From: a virus | Length of the DNA stretch: 21,818 nt | Reading direction: 5' to 3' (one strand) | Virus record (IMG/VR): IMGVR_UViG_3300027754_000493 | Coordinates: 1 to 21,818 of that record | Part shown: one piece after another, positions 6,532-14,524 of the stretch | Layout: each line of letters starts with the position of its first letter | How positions within the stretch are numbered: position 1 is the stretch's first letter | Made by a program: the position numbers and the translations under genes | Notes under the pieces: model-generated | What the model was told of the DNA's origin: nothing | Database searches by the model: none | The model's input: the letters and a program-made list of their open reading frames with translations, nothing else

Positions 6532-7670
6532 ATTCTCAATACGAAATTGCTGGCGCGAAGGTCGGCAATACCGTGAATGCGCGTCTGCCCCAGCGGTTCA
6601 CGGTGACTGATGGTCAGGCTCTGCAACTCCAGAACCTGTATGACCAGACGGTCCCGATTTCGCTGACCAACCAGAAGAACGTCGCGTTTGGCTACAGCAG
6701 CCAGCAGGCGACGACCGAACTTGACAACATCCGCACCCGTTACGTTGAGCCGGGGTCCGAAGCCCTTGCCAACGCGGCTGAAGTGCTGGCGTTTCAAGCG
6801 GTCTACCGCGACATCTACAGTGCCGTCGGCACCCCCGGCACCACGCCAAGCACGACCCTGACCTACCTTCAGGCGGGCGTCAAGCTGACCGACCTTTCGA
6901 CCCCGCTGAAGGGCCGTGTGGCGGTGCTGGACCCGCTCGCCATGTCCACGCTCGCGAACACCACCAGCAGCCTGTTCAACCCCACGGCCATCATCTCTGA
7001 GAACTACGAAGAGGGGATGTTTGGGCGTCGGCAGCTTGGCGTCGATAAGTGGCTGCAAGACCCGGTGCGTCCGACGCACACGACCGGCACGTTCACCGCT
7101 TCGACTCCGCTGGTCAACGGCGCGAACCAGACCGGTAGCACCATTGCGACGGATGGCTGGGCGTCGGGTGCGTCGTCCCTCAAGAAGGGCGACATCTTCA
7201 CCATTGCGGGCGTGAACTCGGTCAACCCGCTGTCCTACTCGTCGACCGGTCGTCTCCAGCAGTTCGTCGTCACGGCGGATACGTCGGATTCGTCGGGTGC
7301 GATGGCGACCCTGCCGATCAGCCCGTCGATTGTGACCTCGGGTCAACTGCAGACGGTGGATGCCTCGCCTGTCGACAACGCGGTCATCACCGTGCTGGGC
7401 GCAACCTCGGCGTCGTCTGGGACGCTCGCGACCACGACCTCGCCGCAGTCGTTTGTGTATCACCCGGACGCCTTTGCGTTCGTCATGGCCGACCTGATGA
7501 AGCCCGGTGCGGGCGCAGAATCGACCACGGTGCGGAGCAAGGCCCTCGGCTTCTCGATCCGCATGGTCGAGCAGTATCAGATTGGCACGGACCAGAACCC
7601 GAGCCGTCTCGACATTCTCATTGGTGCGGCAACGATTCAGGCGCGCCTTGCAGCGCGGGTGTGGGGTTAA
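6532..7670 (+). CDS. Major coat protein, exon 2 (P22-type coat)
   Basis: Exon 2 supplies residues 33-411 of the spliced major capsid protein. After the joined Tyr codon it reads SQYEIAGAKVGNTVNARLPQ, the conserved continuation of NRTY in P22-type coats. Later motifs are GVKLTDLSTPLKGR, DPLAMSTLANT, ISENYEEGMFG and LGFSIRMVEQYQIG. The spliced length (411) is near the P22 coat (430), which has an HK97 fold with an inserted domain; Ser/Thr-rich residues about 180-320 probably hold that insertion. An ATG at 6432 in the same frame would give a 412-aa protein, but its first 33 codons are intron P8-P9 sequence, so that start is rejected. Only four bases separate the stop from the next gene. Confidence 0.88.
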
Positions 7671-7673
7671 GTT

Positions 7674-8306
7674 ATGGCGTTTGCAACGACGACACTGACG
7701 AGTGCGGTAGCGGTGACGGATGTCTCGATTGTGGTCGCGTCGGCCACATCGGTCTCCGCTGGCCGTCTGGTCTTGGTGGATCAGGAAATGATGAAGGTCG
7801 GTCAGAGCTACGTGTCTGGTCTGACCGTGCCGGTGCAGCGTGGCATTGACGGCAGCGCGACTCTGGCGCACAAGGTGACGGCGAACGTCACGCACGGGCT
7901 GGCGAGCGACTTCGCCGTTCCGGCCCCGCAGACTGCCGTGACTTATCCCGCGTCGCGGGCGGTGGTCATTCAAAGCATCACGGCGACCTCGACGCTGGCG
8001 CTGCCGCTGGCGGGCACCGATGTGCGCGTCATCCTCAACGGCACCTCGGTCATTACGCTGACCATCCCGGTGCCGACCAAGGACATGGACGGCTGTCTCC
8101 TGACGATTGTTGGCAACGGCGCGGCGGCGCATGTGCTGACGTTCACGGGCGGGCTGTCCGGCGCGGGCACGTCTTACGACGTTGTCACGGTCAACGCGAC
8201 TGCGCCCATTGCCATGCAGGCGATGGCCTGTAACGGGCTGTGGACTTCGTTCACGGCGGTCCCAATTGCGGGCACTGTGACCAACATCACCGGCACCGTC
8301 GCGTAA
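7674..8306 (+). CDS. Coat-adjacent structural protein, unknown family
   Basis: A 210-aa protein starting three bases after the coat stop. It is almost all beta-type sequence, rich in Ala, Val, Thr and Gly, with few charged residues. Residues 1-70 (TLTSAVAVTDVSIVVA, then VLVDQEMMKVG and VQRGIDGS) resemble a small beta-barrel seen in phage head or tail decoration proteins; residues 90-210 form a second beta-rich unit (LPLAGTDVRVILNGT, HVLTFTGGLSGAG). Direct coupling to the coat gene suggests a high-copy virion protein, perhaps capsid decoration or stabilisation. This is inference; no family name can be given. It is the last gene before the hairpin at 8317-8350. Confidence 0.6.
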   Translation: MAFATTTLTSAVAVTDVSIVVASATSVSAGRLVLVDQEMMKVGQSYVSGLTVPVQRGIDGSATLAHKVTANVTHGLASDFAVPAPQTAVTYPASRAVVIQSITATSTLALPLAGTDVRVILNGTSVITLTIPVPTKDMDGCLLTIVGNGAAAHVLTFTGGLSGAGTSYDVVTVNATAPIAMQAMACNGLWTSFTAVPIAGTVTNITGTVA

Positions 8307-8316
8307 TTTCTTTTCA

Positions 8317-8350
8317 GAGGCAGGGGCGCAGTTAATCGCGTCTCTGCCTC
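8317..8350 (+). terminator. Long stem-loop downstream of the coat module
   Basis: Bases 8317-8329 pair with 8338-8350 in a 13-bp stem with two G-U wobbles and an 8-base loop. It sits in a 65-base gap, one of the few in the operon. The bases after it are ACTTTCC, so there is no strong U-run. It could be a weak or factor-dependent terminator that lowers tail-gene expression relative to coat, or an mRNA-stabilising or processing hairpin. Confidence 0.5.
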
Positions 8351-8371
8351 ACTTTCCGAAGGCATGGGCAG

Positions 8372-8842
8372 ATGGCAATTATTCACAACCCGGACAGCGA
8401 GTACTCCCGCGAAATGCAGCAGTGGAACACCCAGAAGCGTCATGGCGGCAAGAACGCCAACGGCTTTGAAGCGTTCCCAACCATGCTCTACAAGGCGTTT
8501 GCCCGTGAGAACGGCAAGGTTATGTGTGGCGACCCGCTTGCCGCTGTCGGCGATGCGGTGGGTGAAGCATTTTCACGGTCGTGCCAGTTGATTGTGCAGA
8601 ACGAGTACGAACGCGACAACGCCGTGCGAGATGGGTGGTCGCTGGACCCGAATCTGGCGATGGCGAAGTACGAACACGATATGCGCGGCATTGCCGAAGT
8701 GACGGCACAGCGGCACTATGCCGATCAGGGCATGGGCGAACTGGCCCGTGCGGAAGCCAAACAGGCAGACGACGCCACGCATGAACAGGTGCCAGCGGTG
8801 CCGGTGAAGCGTAAGGCCGGTCGTCCGCGAAAGGTCGTCTAA
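8372..8842 (+). CDS. Hypothetical phage protein with basic C-terminal tail
   Basis: A 156-aa hydrophilic, mostly helical protein starting MAIIHNPDSEYSREMQQWNT. GAAGG lies about nine bases before the ATG; an ATG at 8364 is in another frame. It has no signal peptide or membrane segment. Residues 88-140 are charged and probably helical (LAMAKYEHDMRGIAEVTAQ). The last residues, KRKAGRPRKVV, contain the GRPRK core of an AT-hook, a DNA minor-groove binder, but one copy at a disordered tail is weak evidence. It is the first gene after the hairpin, between head genes and tail accessory factors, so a head-completion or DNA-contact role is possible but unproven. Confidence 0.6.
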   Translation: MAIIHNPDSEYSREMQQWNTQKRHGGKNANGFEAFPTMLYKAFARENGKVMCGDPLAAVGDAVGEAFSRSCQLIVQNEYERDNAVRDGWSLDPNLAMAKYEHDMRGIAEVTAQRHYADQGMGELARAEAKQADDATHEQVPAVPVKRKAGRPRKVV

Positions 8843-9121
8843 ATGGCGCAACTGAGCAATACCTACAACGACGCGGTCCTCATTACCAAGAGCGACACCG
8901 TCAACTTTGACGGCAGCACGTATTCGGCCAGCGCGGCGACCAAAGCCATTCCTGCGGACGCCATCTTTGTGGGCGGGGCCGGTATCGTGGTGGCGGTGTT
9001 TGAAGACGGGTCGAATGCACAGTTTACGGTGGCGGCTGGCACCATTCTGCCGTTGAAGTGCATCCGCGTGAACAGCACGACGACGACCGCCACGTTGATG
9101 AACGCGCTGTATCAGGTGTAA
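8843..9121 (+). CDS. Small beta-rich structural protein, spike-base-like
   Basis: A 92-aa protein whose ATG directly abuts the preceding stop. The sequence is a short beta-sandwich type: NDAVLITKSDTVNFDGSTY, then DAIFVGGAGIVVAVFEDGS, then AGTILPLKCIRVNSTTTTAT and a terminal ALYQV. The pattern of a polar strand, a glycine-rich FVGGAG strand, and a closing LP.(K/R)..RV..T..TAT strand resembles the small proteins annotated as spike base or baseplate-spike proteins in other phages. The match is from memory, so the family call is tentative. Its place just before the gp4-like gene supports a role at the head-tail vertex. Confidence 0.6.
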   Translation: MAQLSNTYNDAVLITKSDTVNFDGSTYSASAATKAIPADAIFVGGAGIVVAVFEDGSNAQFTVAAGTILPLKCIRVNSTTTTATLMNALYQV

Positions 9122-9127
9122 CGGCTG

Positions 9128-9862
9128 ATGACCGTCAGCGAACTGATTACGGCGGCGATGCAGGATTTGCGGATTCTGCAAATGGGAGAGACGGCGTCCG
9201 CGAATGATGCGGCGTATGCGCTGGCGCGTCTTAACGACTGGATCAATAGCATGGCGACCGAAGGGTTGACCATCTACGGACAGGCGCGGACGCTATGGAC
9301 GATTACCGGGGCGACCAACTACACGATTGGCGCGGGCGGCACCATCAATTGTGCGCGTCCAACCGGCCCGATGGGCATCACCAACATTGGGTTTCAGGAC
9401 ACCAGCGTCAGTCCGACCATTGAGTACAACCTCGGCACCGCGCTGACCGAAGACGCATGGGCCGGAATTGCTCAAAAGGGCTTGACCTCGGTCTATCCGC
9501 AAGCGGCGTATTACAACCCGTTGTTCAATGCAGGACTGGGGTTGATCTACCTGTGGCCGTTGCCGACCAGTGCCACGTTGCAGGGGGTCATTTATACGCC
9601 AGTGCCCGTGTCAGAGTTTACGGCCATCACGGATACCATCAGTCTGCCTCCGGGCTATCGTCGCTTCCTGCGGACGGGGCTGGCGAAGGAGATTGCGGCG
9701 GCGTTTGACGCGCCGTTGACGCCGGACTTGCAGCAAGCGGCGATGGAGAGCAAGGCCGACATCAAACGCGCCAACCAACGCTTGAGCGACTTGTCGAGCG
9801 GCGTGGCTGGGCTGTTGTTTGGGGGCGCGGGTCCGCACTACAACATCTATTCGGACACTTAA
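9128..9862 (+). CDS. Tail accessory factor / head completion protein, P22 gp4-like
   Basis: A 244-aa protein. P22 gp4 binds beneath the portal after packaging and extends the DNA channel. The N-terminus MTVSELITAAMQDLRILQMG followed by AYALARLNDWINSMATEGL is the characteristic helical opening of the gp4-like superfamily. The middle (residues 60-165) is beta-rich with a YLWPLPTSATLQGVIYTPV segment, and residues 170-220 are a helical closing domain starting ISLPPGYRRFLRTGLAKEIA. At 244 aa it is longer than P22 gp4 (166 aa), as is usual for environmental members. It precedes the gp10-like gene as in P22. No strong ribosome-binding site was seen. Confidence 0.78.
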   Translation: MTVSELITAAMQDLRILQMGETASANDAAYALARLNDWINSMATEGLTIYGQARTLWTITGATNYTIGAGGTINCARPTGPMGITNIGFQDTSVSPTIEYNLGTALTEDAWAGIAQKGLTSVYPQAAYYNPLFNAGLGLIYLWPLPTSATLQGVIYTPVPVSEFTAITDTISLPPGYRRFLRTGLAKEIAAAFDAPLTPDLQQAAMESKADIKRANQRLSDLSSGVAGLLFGGAGPHYNIYSDT

Positions 9863-9863
9863 C

Positions 9864-11333
9864 ATGGGCCAGTATCCGGGCTTTGTCTACGGGTCGAACG
9901 AGTCGCAGAGTCCGTGGGCGGACCTTGAACGGACGATGAACTGGTATCCCGAACCGATTCAGGCGGCGGCGTCTCCGTATGCCGCTGCCCTGTATCCGTG
10001 TCCGGGTCAAGAGGACTACGTCACGGTCAGTGACATCAACTGCCGCGCCTTGTTTGCGATGGCGGGACGGTGCTACGCCGTGATGGGGGCCAGTGTGTAC
10101 CAAGTCTTTGCCACGAATAGCGCGGCCATTGTCACGGGCGGCACGGTCACGAATGCCCCTGAGATGGCGAGCATTGCGAGCAACGGCGCGGCAGGCGGAG
10201 AACTGCTCATCGCGTCGGGCGGCAACGGGTATCTGCTGACGATTGCGACGAACACGTTGGCAGCGGTGTCGAACCTTGCTGGCATCACCGACAGCGTGGG
10301 CATGATTGACGGCTACTTCTTGGCCTTTGATGCGGCCACCTCGACGTTCTATATCAGCGAACTGAACGACGGGGCGACGTGGGATTTGACGCAGTATGCC
10401 CAGCGGAGCATTGCGCCAGACCCGTGGGTGAGCATGACGGTCGATAGCAATCGGCAGATTTGGCTGATTGGCGAACAGACCGGCGAAGTCTGGTATGACG
10501 CGGGCACGTCGCCGTTTCCGTTCCAGCCGGTGCCGGGCAGTGTCTTTGGCTATGGCACCTGTGCGCCAGCGAGCGTCAAGCTGGTGGGCAGCAGCATGAT
10601 GTGGCTGTCGCAGAACTCGAACGGTGCAGGGCAAGTCATTGCGGCCAATGGGTTGGTGCCGGAACGTGTTAGCACGTACGCCGTCGAGACGGCCATTGCG
10701 GGCTATGCGCGGACGGTCGGCATTACGGACGCCGAAGCGGTGACGTACAGCGACCAAGGGCACACGTTCTACTGCCTGACGTTTCCTGCGGCCAACGCCA
10801 CATGGGTCTACGACCTCACCACGCGGCTCTGGCATGAGCGGGGCGTGTGGGATACGGCGACGGGCAGTTATGGCTTCTGGGGGCCGCGCAACCATGTCTA
10901 CGCCTTCGGCAAGCATCTGGTTGGCAACCGCGAAAGCGGCATGTTGTGCGAGATGGATACGTCGTTCACCACTGAGTGCAACGGCGACCTGATTCGACGG
11001 TTGCGTATCCCGCCGCCGCTGTGGGTGGACCCGCAGTCGCGCCGCATGTTTGTGTCGCGGTTCCAACTCTTGATGGAACCCGGTCTTGGCACGGTGTCGG
11101 GACAAGGGTCTGACCCACAAGTGCTCTTGCGGACCAGCACCAATTTGAAGACGTGGAGCAGCAGCCAATCCGTGACGGCAGGCGTGTTGGGCGCGTACAG
11201 CACCAACGTCTACTGGACACGGTTGGCGAGTTCGACGCAGATGTGGGTGCCGGAGATTGTGGTGACGGACCCGATTCCGTGGCGCATTGTGGGCGCACTC
11301 GTTGATGGCCGTAACTTCCAAGGGCAAGCCTGA
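9864..11333 (+). CDS. Packaged-DNA stabilisation protein, P22 gp10-like
   Basis: A 489-aa protein. P22 gp10 (472 aa) binds below gp4 and plugs the portal-tail channel to hold DNA in the head. The start at 9864, one base after the gp4-like stop, gives MGQYPGFVYGSNESQSPWAD and then RTMNWYPEP, the typical N-terminus (a Gly-Phe-Val motif and an NWYPE-like motif). An ATG at 9819 lies inside the gp4-like gene and is rejected. The rest is repeated beta-strand units (GGELLIASGGNGYLLT, DSVGMIDGYFLAFD, DSNRQIWLIGEQTGEVWYD, WVYDLTTRLWHERGVWD), consistent with a beta-propeller-like fold. The stop overlaps the next start (TGATG). Confidence 0.78.
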   Translation: MGQYPGFVYGSNESQSPWADLERTMNWYPEPIQAAASPYAAALYPCPGQEDYVTVSDINCRALFAMAGRCYAVMGASVYQVFATNSAAIVTGGTVTNAPEMASIASNGAAGGELLIASGGNGYLLTIATNTLAAVSNLAGITDSVGMIDGYFLAFDAATSTFYISELNDGATWDLTQYAQRSIAPDPWVSMTVDSNRQIWLIGEQTGEVWYDAGTSPFPFQPVPGSVFGYGTCAPASVKLVGSSMMWLSQNSNGAGQVIAANGLVPERVSTYAVETAIAGYARTVGITDAEAVTYSDQGHTFYCLTFPAANATWVYDLTTRLWHERGVWDTATGSYGFWGPRNHVYAFGKHLVGNRESGMLCEMDTSFTTECNGDLIRRLRIPPPLWVDPQSRRMFVSRFQLLMEPGLGTVSGQGSDPQVLLRTSTNLKTWSSSQSVTAGVLGAYSTNVYWTRLASSTQMWVPEIVVTDPIPWRIVGALVDGRNFQGQA

Positions 11334-11815
11334 TGCTGTCCCTTGCACCGGTCCCAGCGGTTATTGTGGAAACGCCTGTCCTCAACACCAGCATCACTGG
11401 GCGTGTGACGCAAGCGATGCGCTACTGGCTGCTGTCGCTGATTGACCGCATCAACGCCGGACCACAGACCGTGTCGTCAGTCAGCCTGACCACGCAAGCG
11501 GCGTCGATCACGACGACGGCACTGCCCATCCTGTCGGTGCTGCCGGGCGTCTATCGCGTGTCGATGACGACGCAAGTGACGCGCGTGGCGACGACCAGTT
11601 CGTCGCTGATCGTGACGTTTGGCTGGACATCGGGTGTCACGTGTACGCTGAGTAGCGCAGCGATGACGGGCAACACGTTGGCGACGACGACCTCGCTGTC
11701 GGCCATTATCAGCGTGGATGATGCGACGACCATCACCTATGCGACGACGTATGCCAGTGTCGGGGCGACGACGATGCAGTATCGATTGGACGTGGTGTGC
11801 GAGCAACTGATTTGA
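11333..11815 (+). CDS. Hypothetical structural protein in the tail-factor cluster
   Basis: A 160-aa protein, start overlapping the gp10-like stop (TGATG). Residues 20-45 are helical (GRVTQAMRYWLLSLIDRINA) and the remainder is a Thr/Ser/Val-rich beta domain with almost no charge (VYRVSMTTQVTRVATTSSS, AIISVDDATTITYATTYAS). This layout, a short N-terminal helix followed by a beta-sandwich ending in a YRLDVVCEQL strand, is seen in small phage fibre-associated or head-binding proteins, but no family was recognised. Translational coupling to the gp10-like gene suggests a virion role at the tail. Confidence 0.55.
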   Translation: MLSLAPVPAVIVETPVLNTSITGRVTQAMRYWLLSLIDRINAGPQTVSSVSLTTQAASITTTALPILSVLPGVYRVSMTTQVTRVATTSSSLIVTFGWTSGVTCTLSSAAMTGNTLATTTSLSAIISVDDATTITYATTYASVGATTMQYRLDVVCEQLI

Positions 11816-12186
11816 CGACACGCCGATTGCCGCCTGACGAATGGCCGAAGCTGGCAGGGACGTTGCTGGAGTCGGTCTGGCCGTCGCTGCATCCGACGGA
11901 TGATGTGGTGGTGGTGGTGGAGTCTAACGGCGTCATTGTGGGTTGCACGTCGTTCTTGCGGGTCTGGCACATGGATGGTGCGTGGATTCGCGAGGCAGAC
12001 CGTGGTCGAGCCTCTGTAGCGAGGGCACTCCGTGACGCGATGCGACACACGACGCAGGTGCTGGGTGCGAATGAGGTGTGGATGATGGCAACCAACGAGG
12101 AGTCGCGCCGATTGTGTGAACACGTTGGCGCACAGGCCACGCATCTGGCGTGTGACCATTTTGCCGTGCAGTTTGGAGCGTCCTAA
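11812..12186 (+). CDS. GNAT-like acetyltransferase-fold protein
   Basis: A 124-aa protein if it starts at TTG 11812, which overlaps the preceding stop (TTGA); GTG at 11797 is an alternative adding five residues. The plan fits a small GNAT domain: an N-terminal helix (PDEWPKLAGTLLESVWP), strands around VVVVVESNGVIVGCTSFL and HMDGAWI, a turn RGRASVARALRDAM where the acetyl-CoA loop and helix would be, then EVWMMATNEESRRLCEHVGA, a typical late strand plus helix. The canonical Q/RxxGxG/A loop is degenerate (DRGRAS), so it may bind but not catalyse. Small GNAT-like genes are found between tail factors and ejection proteins in related phages, as I recall; the substrate is unknown. Confidence 0.5.
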   Translation: MTTRRLPPDEWPKLAGTLLESVWPSLHPTDDVVVVVESNGVIVGCTSFLRVWHMDGAWIREADRGRASVARALRDAMRHTTQVLGANEVWMMATNEESRRLCEHVGAQATHLACDHFAVQFGAS

Positions 12187-12776
12187 TGCGTAATTTCTTT
12201 GGTGTGATGGAGCCGCTGCATCAAACCGGTGGCGGTGGAATCGGTCCTGACGTGACGTTTGGCATTGGTGCTGGGTTGCAAGGCATCGGGTCTATCTACT
12301 CGGCTAAGAAGCAAGCCGACGCGGCGAAATATTCAGCGCGTCTCCAATCGGATGCGGTCAAGAAAGCGGCAGACATGCAGGACGCCGCCGCCAAGCGGTC
12401 GCTTGGCTTTACGCAGCACCAGTCGTTCCTTGACCAAGTGCGAGCGAATGCGGCGGCGAAGGCGCAGTACGGCGCGGATGTGGCCGGGAGCCAGAACGCC
12501 TACAACATGGCAGGCGACAATGCGTTTAACCAGCGGGCCGAGTTCAACTCGCTGGGGCAGACCAACAGCAAGGTGCTTGGGCAAAAGACCAACCAGATGA
12601 ACTACCTGCGCGACCTGCTGGGCTACGGTCAGCCGCAAGAGTCGCTGGATACGTTTGTGGCCCCTGAGGCGTTGCGTCAAGCCGGGTTGATCATCCCGAA
12701 AGAGATGGAATACGGCGCTGACCCTGTGGATGACAGCCTTGCGCTTATTGACCCTGTAACCGGAAAACCGAGGTAG
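12186..12776 (+). CDS. Internal virion / ejection-type protein, small
   Basis: A 196-aa protein coupled to the GNAT-like gene (TAATG at 12184-12188). The N-terminus is glycine-rich with a mildly hydrophobic stretch (TFGIGAGLQGIGSIYS). Residues 35-140 are a long Ala/Gln/Lys-rich helix (KKQADAAKYSARLQSDAVKK, AAKRSLGFTQHQSFLDQVRA) and the tail is less ordered. The pattern of a Gly-rich start followed by long Ala-rich helices is typical of the proteins ejected with DNA by podoviruses to build a trans-envelope channel (P22 gp7, gp16 and gp20 are the analogues). The specific counterpart is not clear. It is the first of four consecutive genes of this kind. Confidence 0.6.
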   Translation: MRNFFGVMEPLHQTGGGGIGPDVTFGIGAGLQGIGSIYSAKKQADAAKYSARLQSDAVKKAADMQDAAAKRSLGFTQHQSFLDQVRANAAAKAQYGADVAGSQNAYNMAGDNAFNQRAEFNSLGQTNSKVLGQKTNQMNYLRDLLGYGQPQESLDTFVAPEALRQAGLIIPKEMEYGADPVDDSLALIDPVTGKPR

Positions 12777-12781
12777 GTGTA

Positions 12782-14524
12782 ATGGGCATTGAATACGATC
12801 AAGATGGCAATCCGTATTACACGGACGATGCTAGCCAAAACCAAAACCAAGAGTCCAACACGTCAACGTCAAAGCTTCGGTCAGACATTGCCGACTTGTA
12901 CAAACAGTTCCTGAAGCGAGATGCATCAGAAGCTGAGATTGATGAAGCCGCACGGTCAAACAGTGCCGATGCCGTCAAAGCAGGCATTCTTGCGAGTCCT
13001 GAATACAAGTCGCTTCAACCAAAAACTGACGACAAGAAGACGACGCCCGGTAATGGTTACAACCTTGAGAAGCTGAAAGCCGCATGGCTTGGCGCGGCGG
13101 GTCGATACGAGCCAAACGCCGCTGGCCTTGCCCAGTTCGTGAAAGACAACAGTGGGCCGGGTGGTTTTGCCGAAGGCGTGACGGTCGGCGGGTCTAAGAA
13201 GAACAAGCTGTATCTGGGCAATGAGTCTGGCGGGACGTTTCTTGCCGATGTCATTCGCGGCACCAGCAGTTCTAACCCCGCGCATGATTGGGATACGAAC
13301 ATCGGTGGCGGGTCAAATCCTACACCAACAGCGTCAACGCCGACAGCGGCGTCTACGGCAGAAACCCCAGCCCAACGGTCGGCACGTCTGGCGTCGTTTG
13401 GCCTTGGCCCGGAAGGTTTGCAGAGCCAGCGACCCGGCGCACCACCGCCACGTCCCGGTCAAATGGGAGACATGATGGGTCGTCGTCAAGTACAGAAGCC
13501 GCCCTATGATCCGTCTGGTGGTCGGGGGTTCGTTGGACCCGACCAAGGTGGTCGTCGTCGTCAAATGCCTGATCAGCAGCCGTATGACCCGTCTGGTGGT
13601 CGAGGGTTCGTTGGACCTGACCAAGGCCAAGGCCAGAGCGAAGGACCGATCGACGACACTCGTCAAGTACGGAGGCCGCCCTACGATCCGTCTGGTGGCC
13701 GAGGGTTCGTTGGACCTGACCAAGGTGGTGGATATCGACCGGTTGAAGACCCCGGCATGTATACGCCCGGCGAGGCCTATCAAGCCCCGGAGTACCGTGC
13801 GCCGGACCCCTATCAGCAAGCGACTCCGTTCTCTAGAGACGAGTATCAAGCGGCAACGCCGTTTGCCAGAGACGAGTATCAAGCCGCCACTCCGTTTGCG
13901 GCCCCGACAGCGTCGGACATGGCGCAAGACCCCGGGTATCAGTTTCGTCTGAGCCAAGGCCAGAAGGCGTTGGAACGGTCTGGTGCAGCGCGTGGGGTCA
14001 CGAATACCGGTGGCACGCTTAAAGGACTGCTCGACTACGGGCAACAAGCGGCGTCTCAAGAATACGGCAACGTGTATGGCCGCAACTTGAACACGTACAA
14101 CACCAATGAAGCCAACCGGGCGTCTGCGTACAACACGAACTACGGCAATGCGCTAGGTGCTTACAACACCAACGAAGCTAACCGGGCTGGCGCGTATCAG
14201 ACCAACTACGGCAATGCGTTGACGGCGTACAACACGAATGAAGCCAATCGGGCTGGTGCGTATAACACCAACGCGAACAACGCTTATCAGCAATACACGA
14301 CCAATGCGCTGGCCAAAAACGCCTACAACCAAGAGACCGAGTCGCGACGGTCTGGCGCGTTTGCCACGAACAGCAACCTGTATCAGCAGCGGCAACAGGA
14401 CGCATACAATCGCTCACAGCAAGCCTACAATGATGCGATGGCGGAGTATCAGTCGGGCATCAACAACCAGCGCAACTACGAGCGTGACCGCATGAGCGAC
14501 TTGTTCAGAGTGGCGGGCATCTAA
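12782..14524 (+). CDS. Ejection-type virion protein with tandem repeats and DUF4214-like segment
   Basis: A 580-aa protein. Residues 30-78 (KLRSDIADLYKQFLKRDASE to ILASPEYKSL) resemble the short helical DUF4214 unit. Residues 90-180 (LKAAWLGAAGRYEP to the VGGSKKNKLYLG and DVIRG motifs) form a module seen in related phage proteins. Residues 240-316 carry three PPYDPSGGRGFVGPDQG repeats, 343-373 three YQxATPF repeats, and about 380-440 hold DPGYQFRLSQGQKALERSGA and GGTLKGLLDYGQ, a pattern I recall from DNA-transfer proteins of P22-like phages. Residues 439-501 are three 22-residue YNTNEANRAG repeats, and the C-terminus is Gln/Tyr-rich. It is probably ejected into or across the envelope. The stop overlaps the next start. 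Confidence 0.65.
   Translation: MGIEYDQDGNPYYTDDASQNQNQESNTSTSKLRSDIADLYKQFLKRDASEAEIDEAARSNSADAVKAGILASPEYKSLQPKTDDKKTTPGNGYNLEKLKAAWLGAAGRYEPNAAGLAQFVKDNSGPGGFAEGVTVGGSKKNKLYLGNESGGTFLADVIRGTSSSNPAHDWDTNIGGGSNPTPTASTPTAASTAETPAQRSARLASFGLGPEGLQSQRPGAPPPRPGQMGDMMGRRQVQKPPYDPSGGRGFVGPDQGGRRRQMPDQQPYDPSGGRGFVGPDQGQGQSEGPIDDTRQVRRPPYDPSGGRGFVGPDQGGGYRPVEDPGMYTPGEAYQAPEYRAPDPYQQATPFSRDEYQAATPFARDEYQAATPFAAPTASDMAQDPGYQFRLSQGQKALERSGAARGVTNTGGTLKGLLDYGQQAASQEYGNVYGRNLNTYNTNEANRASAYNTNYGNALGAYNTNEANRAGAYQTNYGNALTAYNTNEANRAGAYNTNANNAYQQYTTNALAKNAYNQETESRRSGAFATNSNLYQQRQQDAYNRSQQAYNDAMAEYQSGINNQRNYERDRMSDLFRVAGI
13499..13729 (+). repeat. Three spaced copies of a 17-18 residue PYDPSGGRGFVGPDQG coding repeat
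   Basis: Copies at 13499-13552, 13577-13627 and 13676-13729 encode an almost invariant P(Y)DPSGGRGFVGPDQG. The linkers between them differ in length and sequence. Nucleotides are close but not identical (for example ggtcgg, ggtcga and ggccga), so the protein motif is being kept while the DNA drifts. Confidence 0.85.
14096..14284 (+). repeat. 66-nt tandem repeat, three copies (YNTNEANRAG units)
   Basis: Units start at 14096, 14162 and 14228, exactly 66 bases (22 residues) apart. Each encodes YNTNEANRA(S/G)AY(N/Q)TN then YGNAL or a variant. The 22-residue period fits a repeated helix or helix-turn unit in the ejection protein. The last unit degenerates after NTNANNA. Confidence 0.88.

Noticed and set aside
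6489-8132. A 547-aa minus-strand frame across the coat and next gene.
   Set aside because: Arg/His/Gly-rich shadow translation of high-GC coding sequence, no ribosome-binding site or motif; the + strand carries recognisable coat.
8800-8842. GRPRK at the end of the 156-aa protein as a true AT-hook.
   Set aside because: A single short basic motif in a disordered tail is too common to assign DNA binding.
9819-9863. Upstream ATG extending the gp10-like protein by 15 residues.
   Set aside because: It lies inside the gp4-like gene; the ATG at 9864 gives the conserved MGQYPGFV N-terminus.
9762-11348. A 528-aa minus-strand frame antisense to the gp10-like gene.
   Set aside because: Arg/His/Pro-rich shadow with no motif; the opposite strand has the expected gp10-like motifs.
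13499-14284. CRISPR-like interpretation of the regularly spaced repeats.
   Set aside because: Repeats are in one open frame, encode conserved peptides, vary at synonymous sites and lack unique spacers of constant length.
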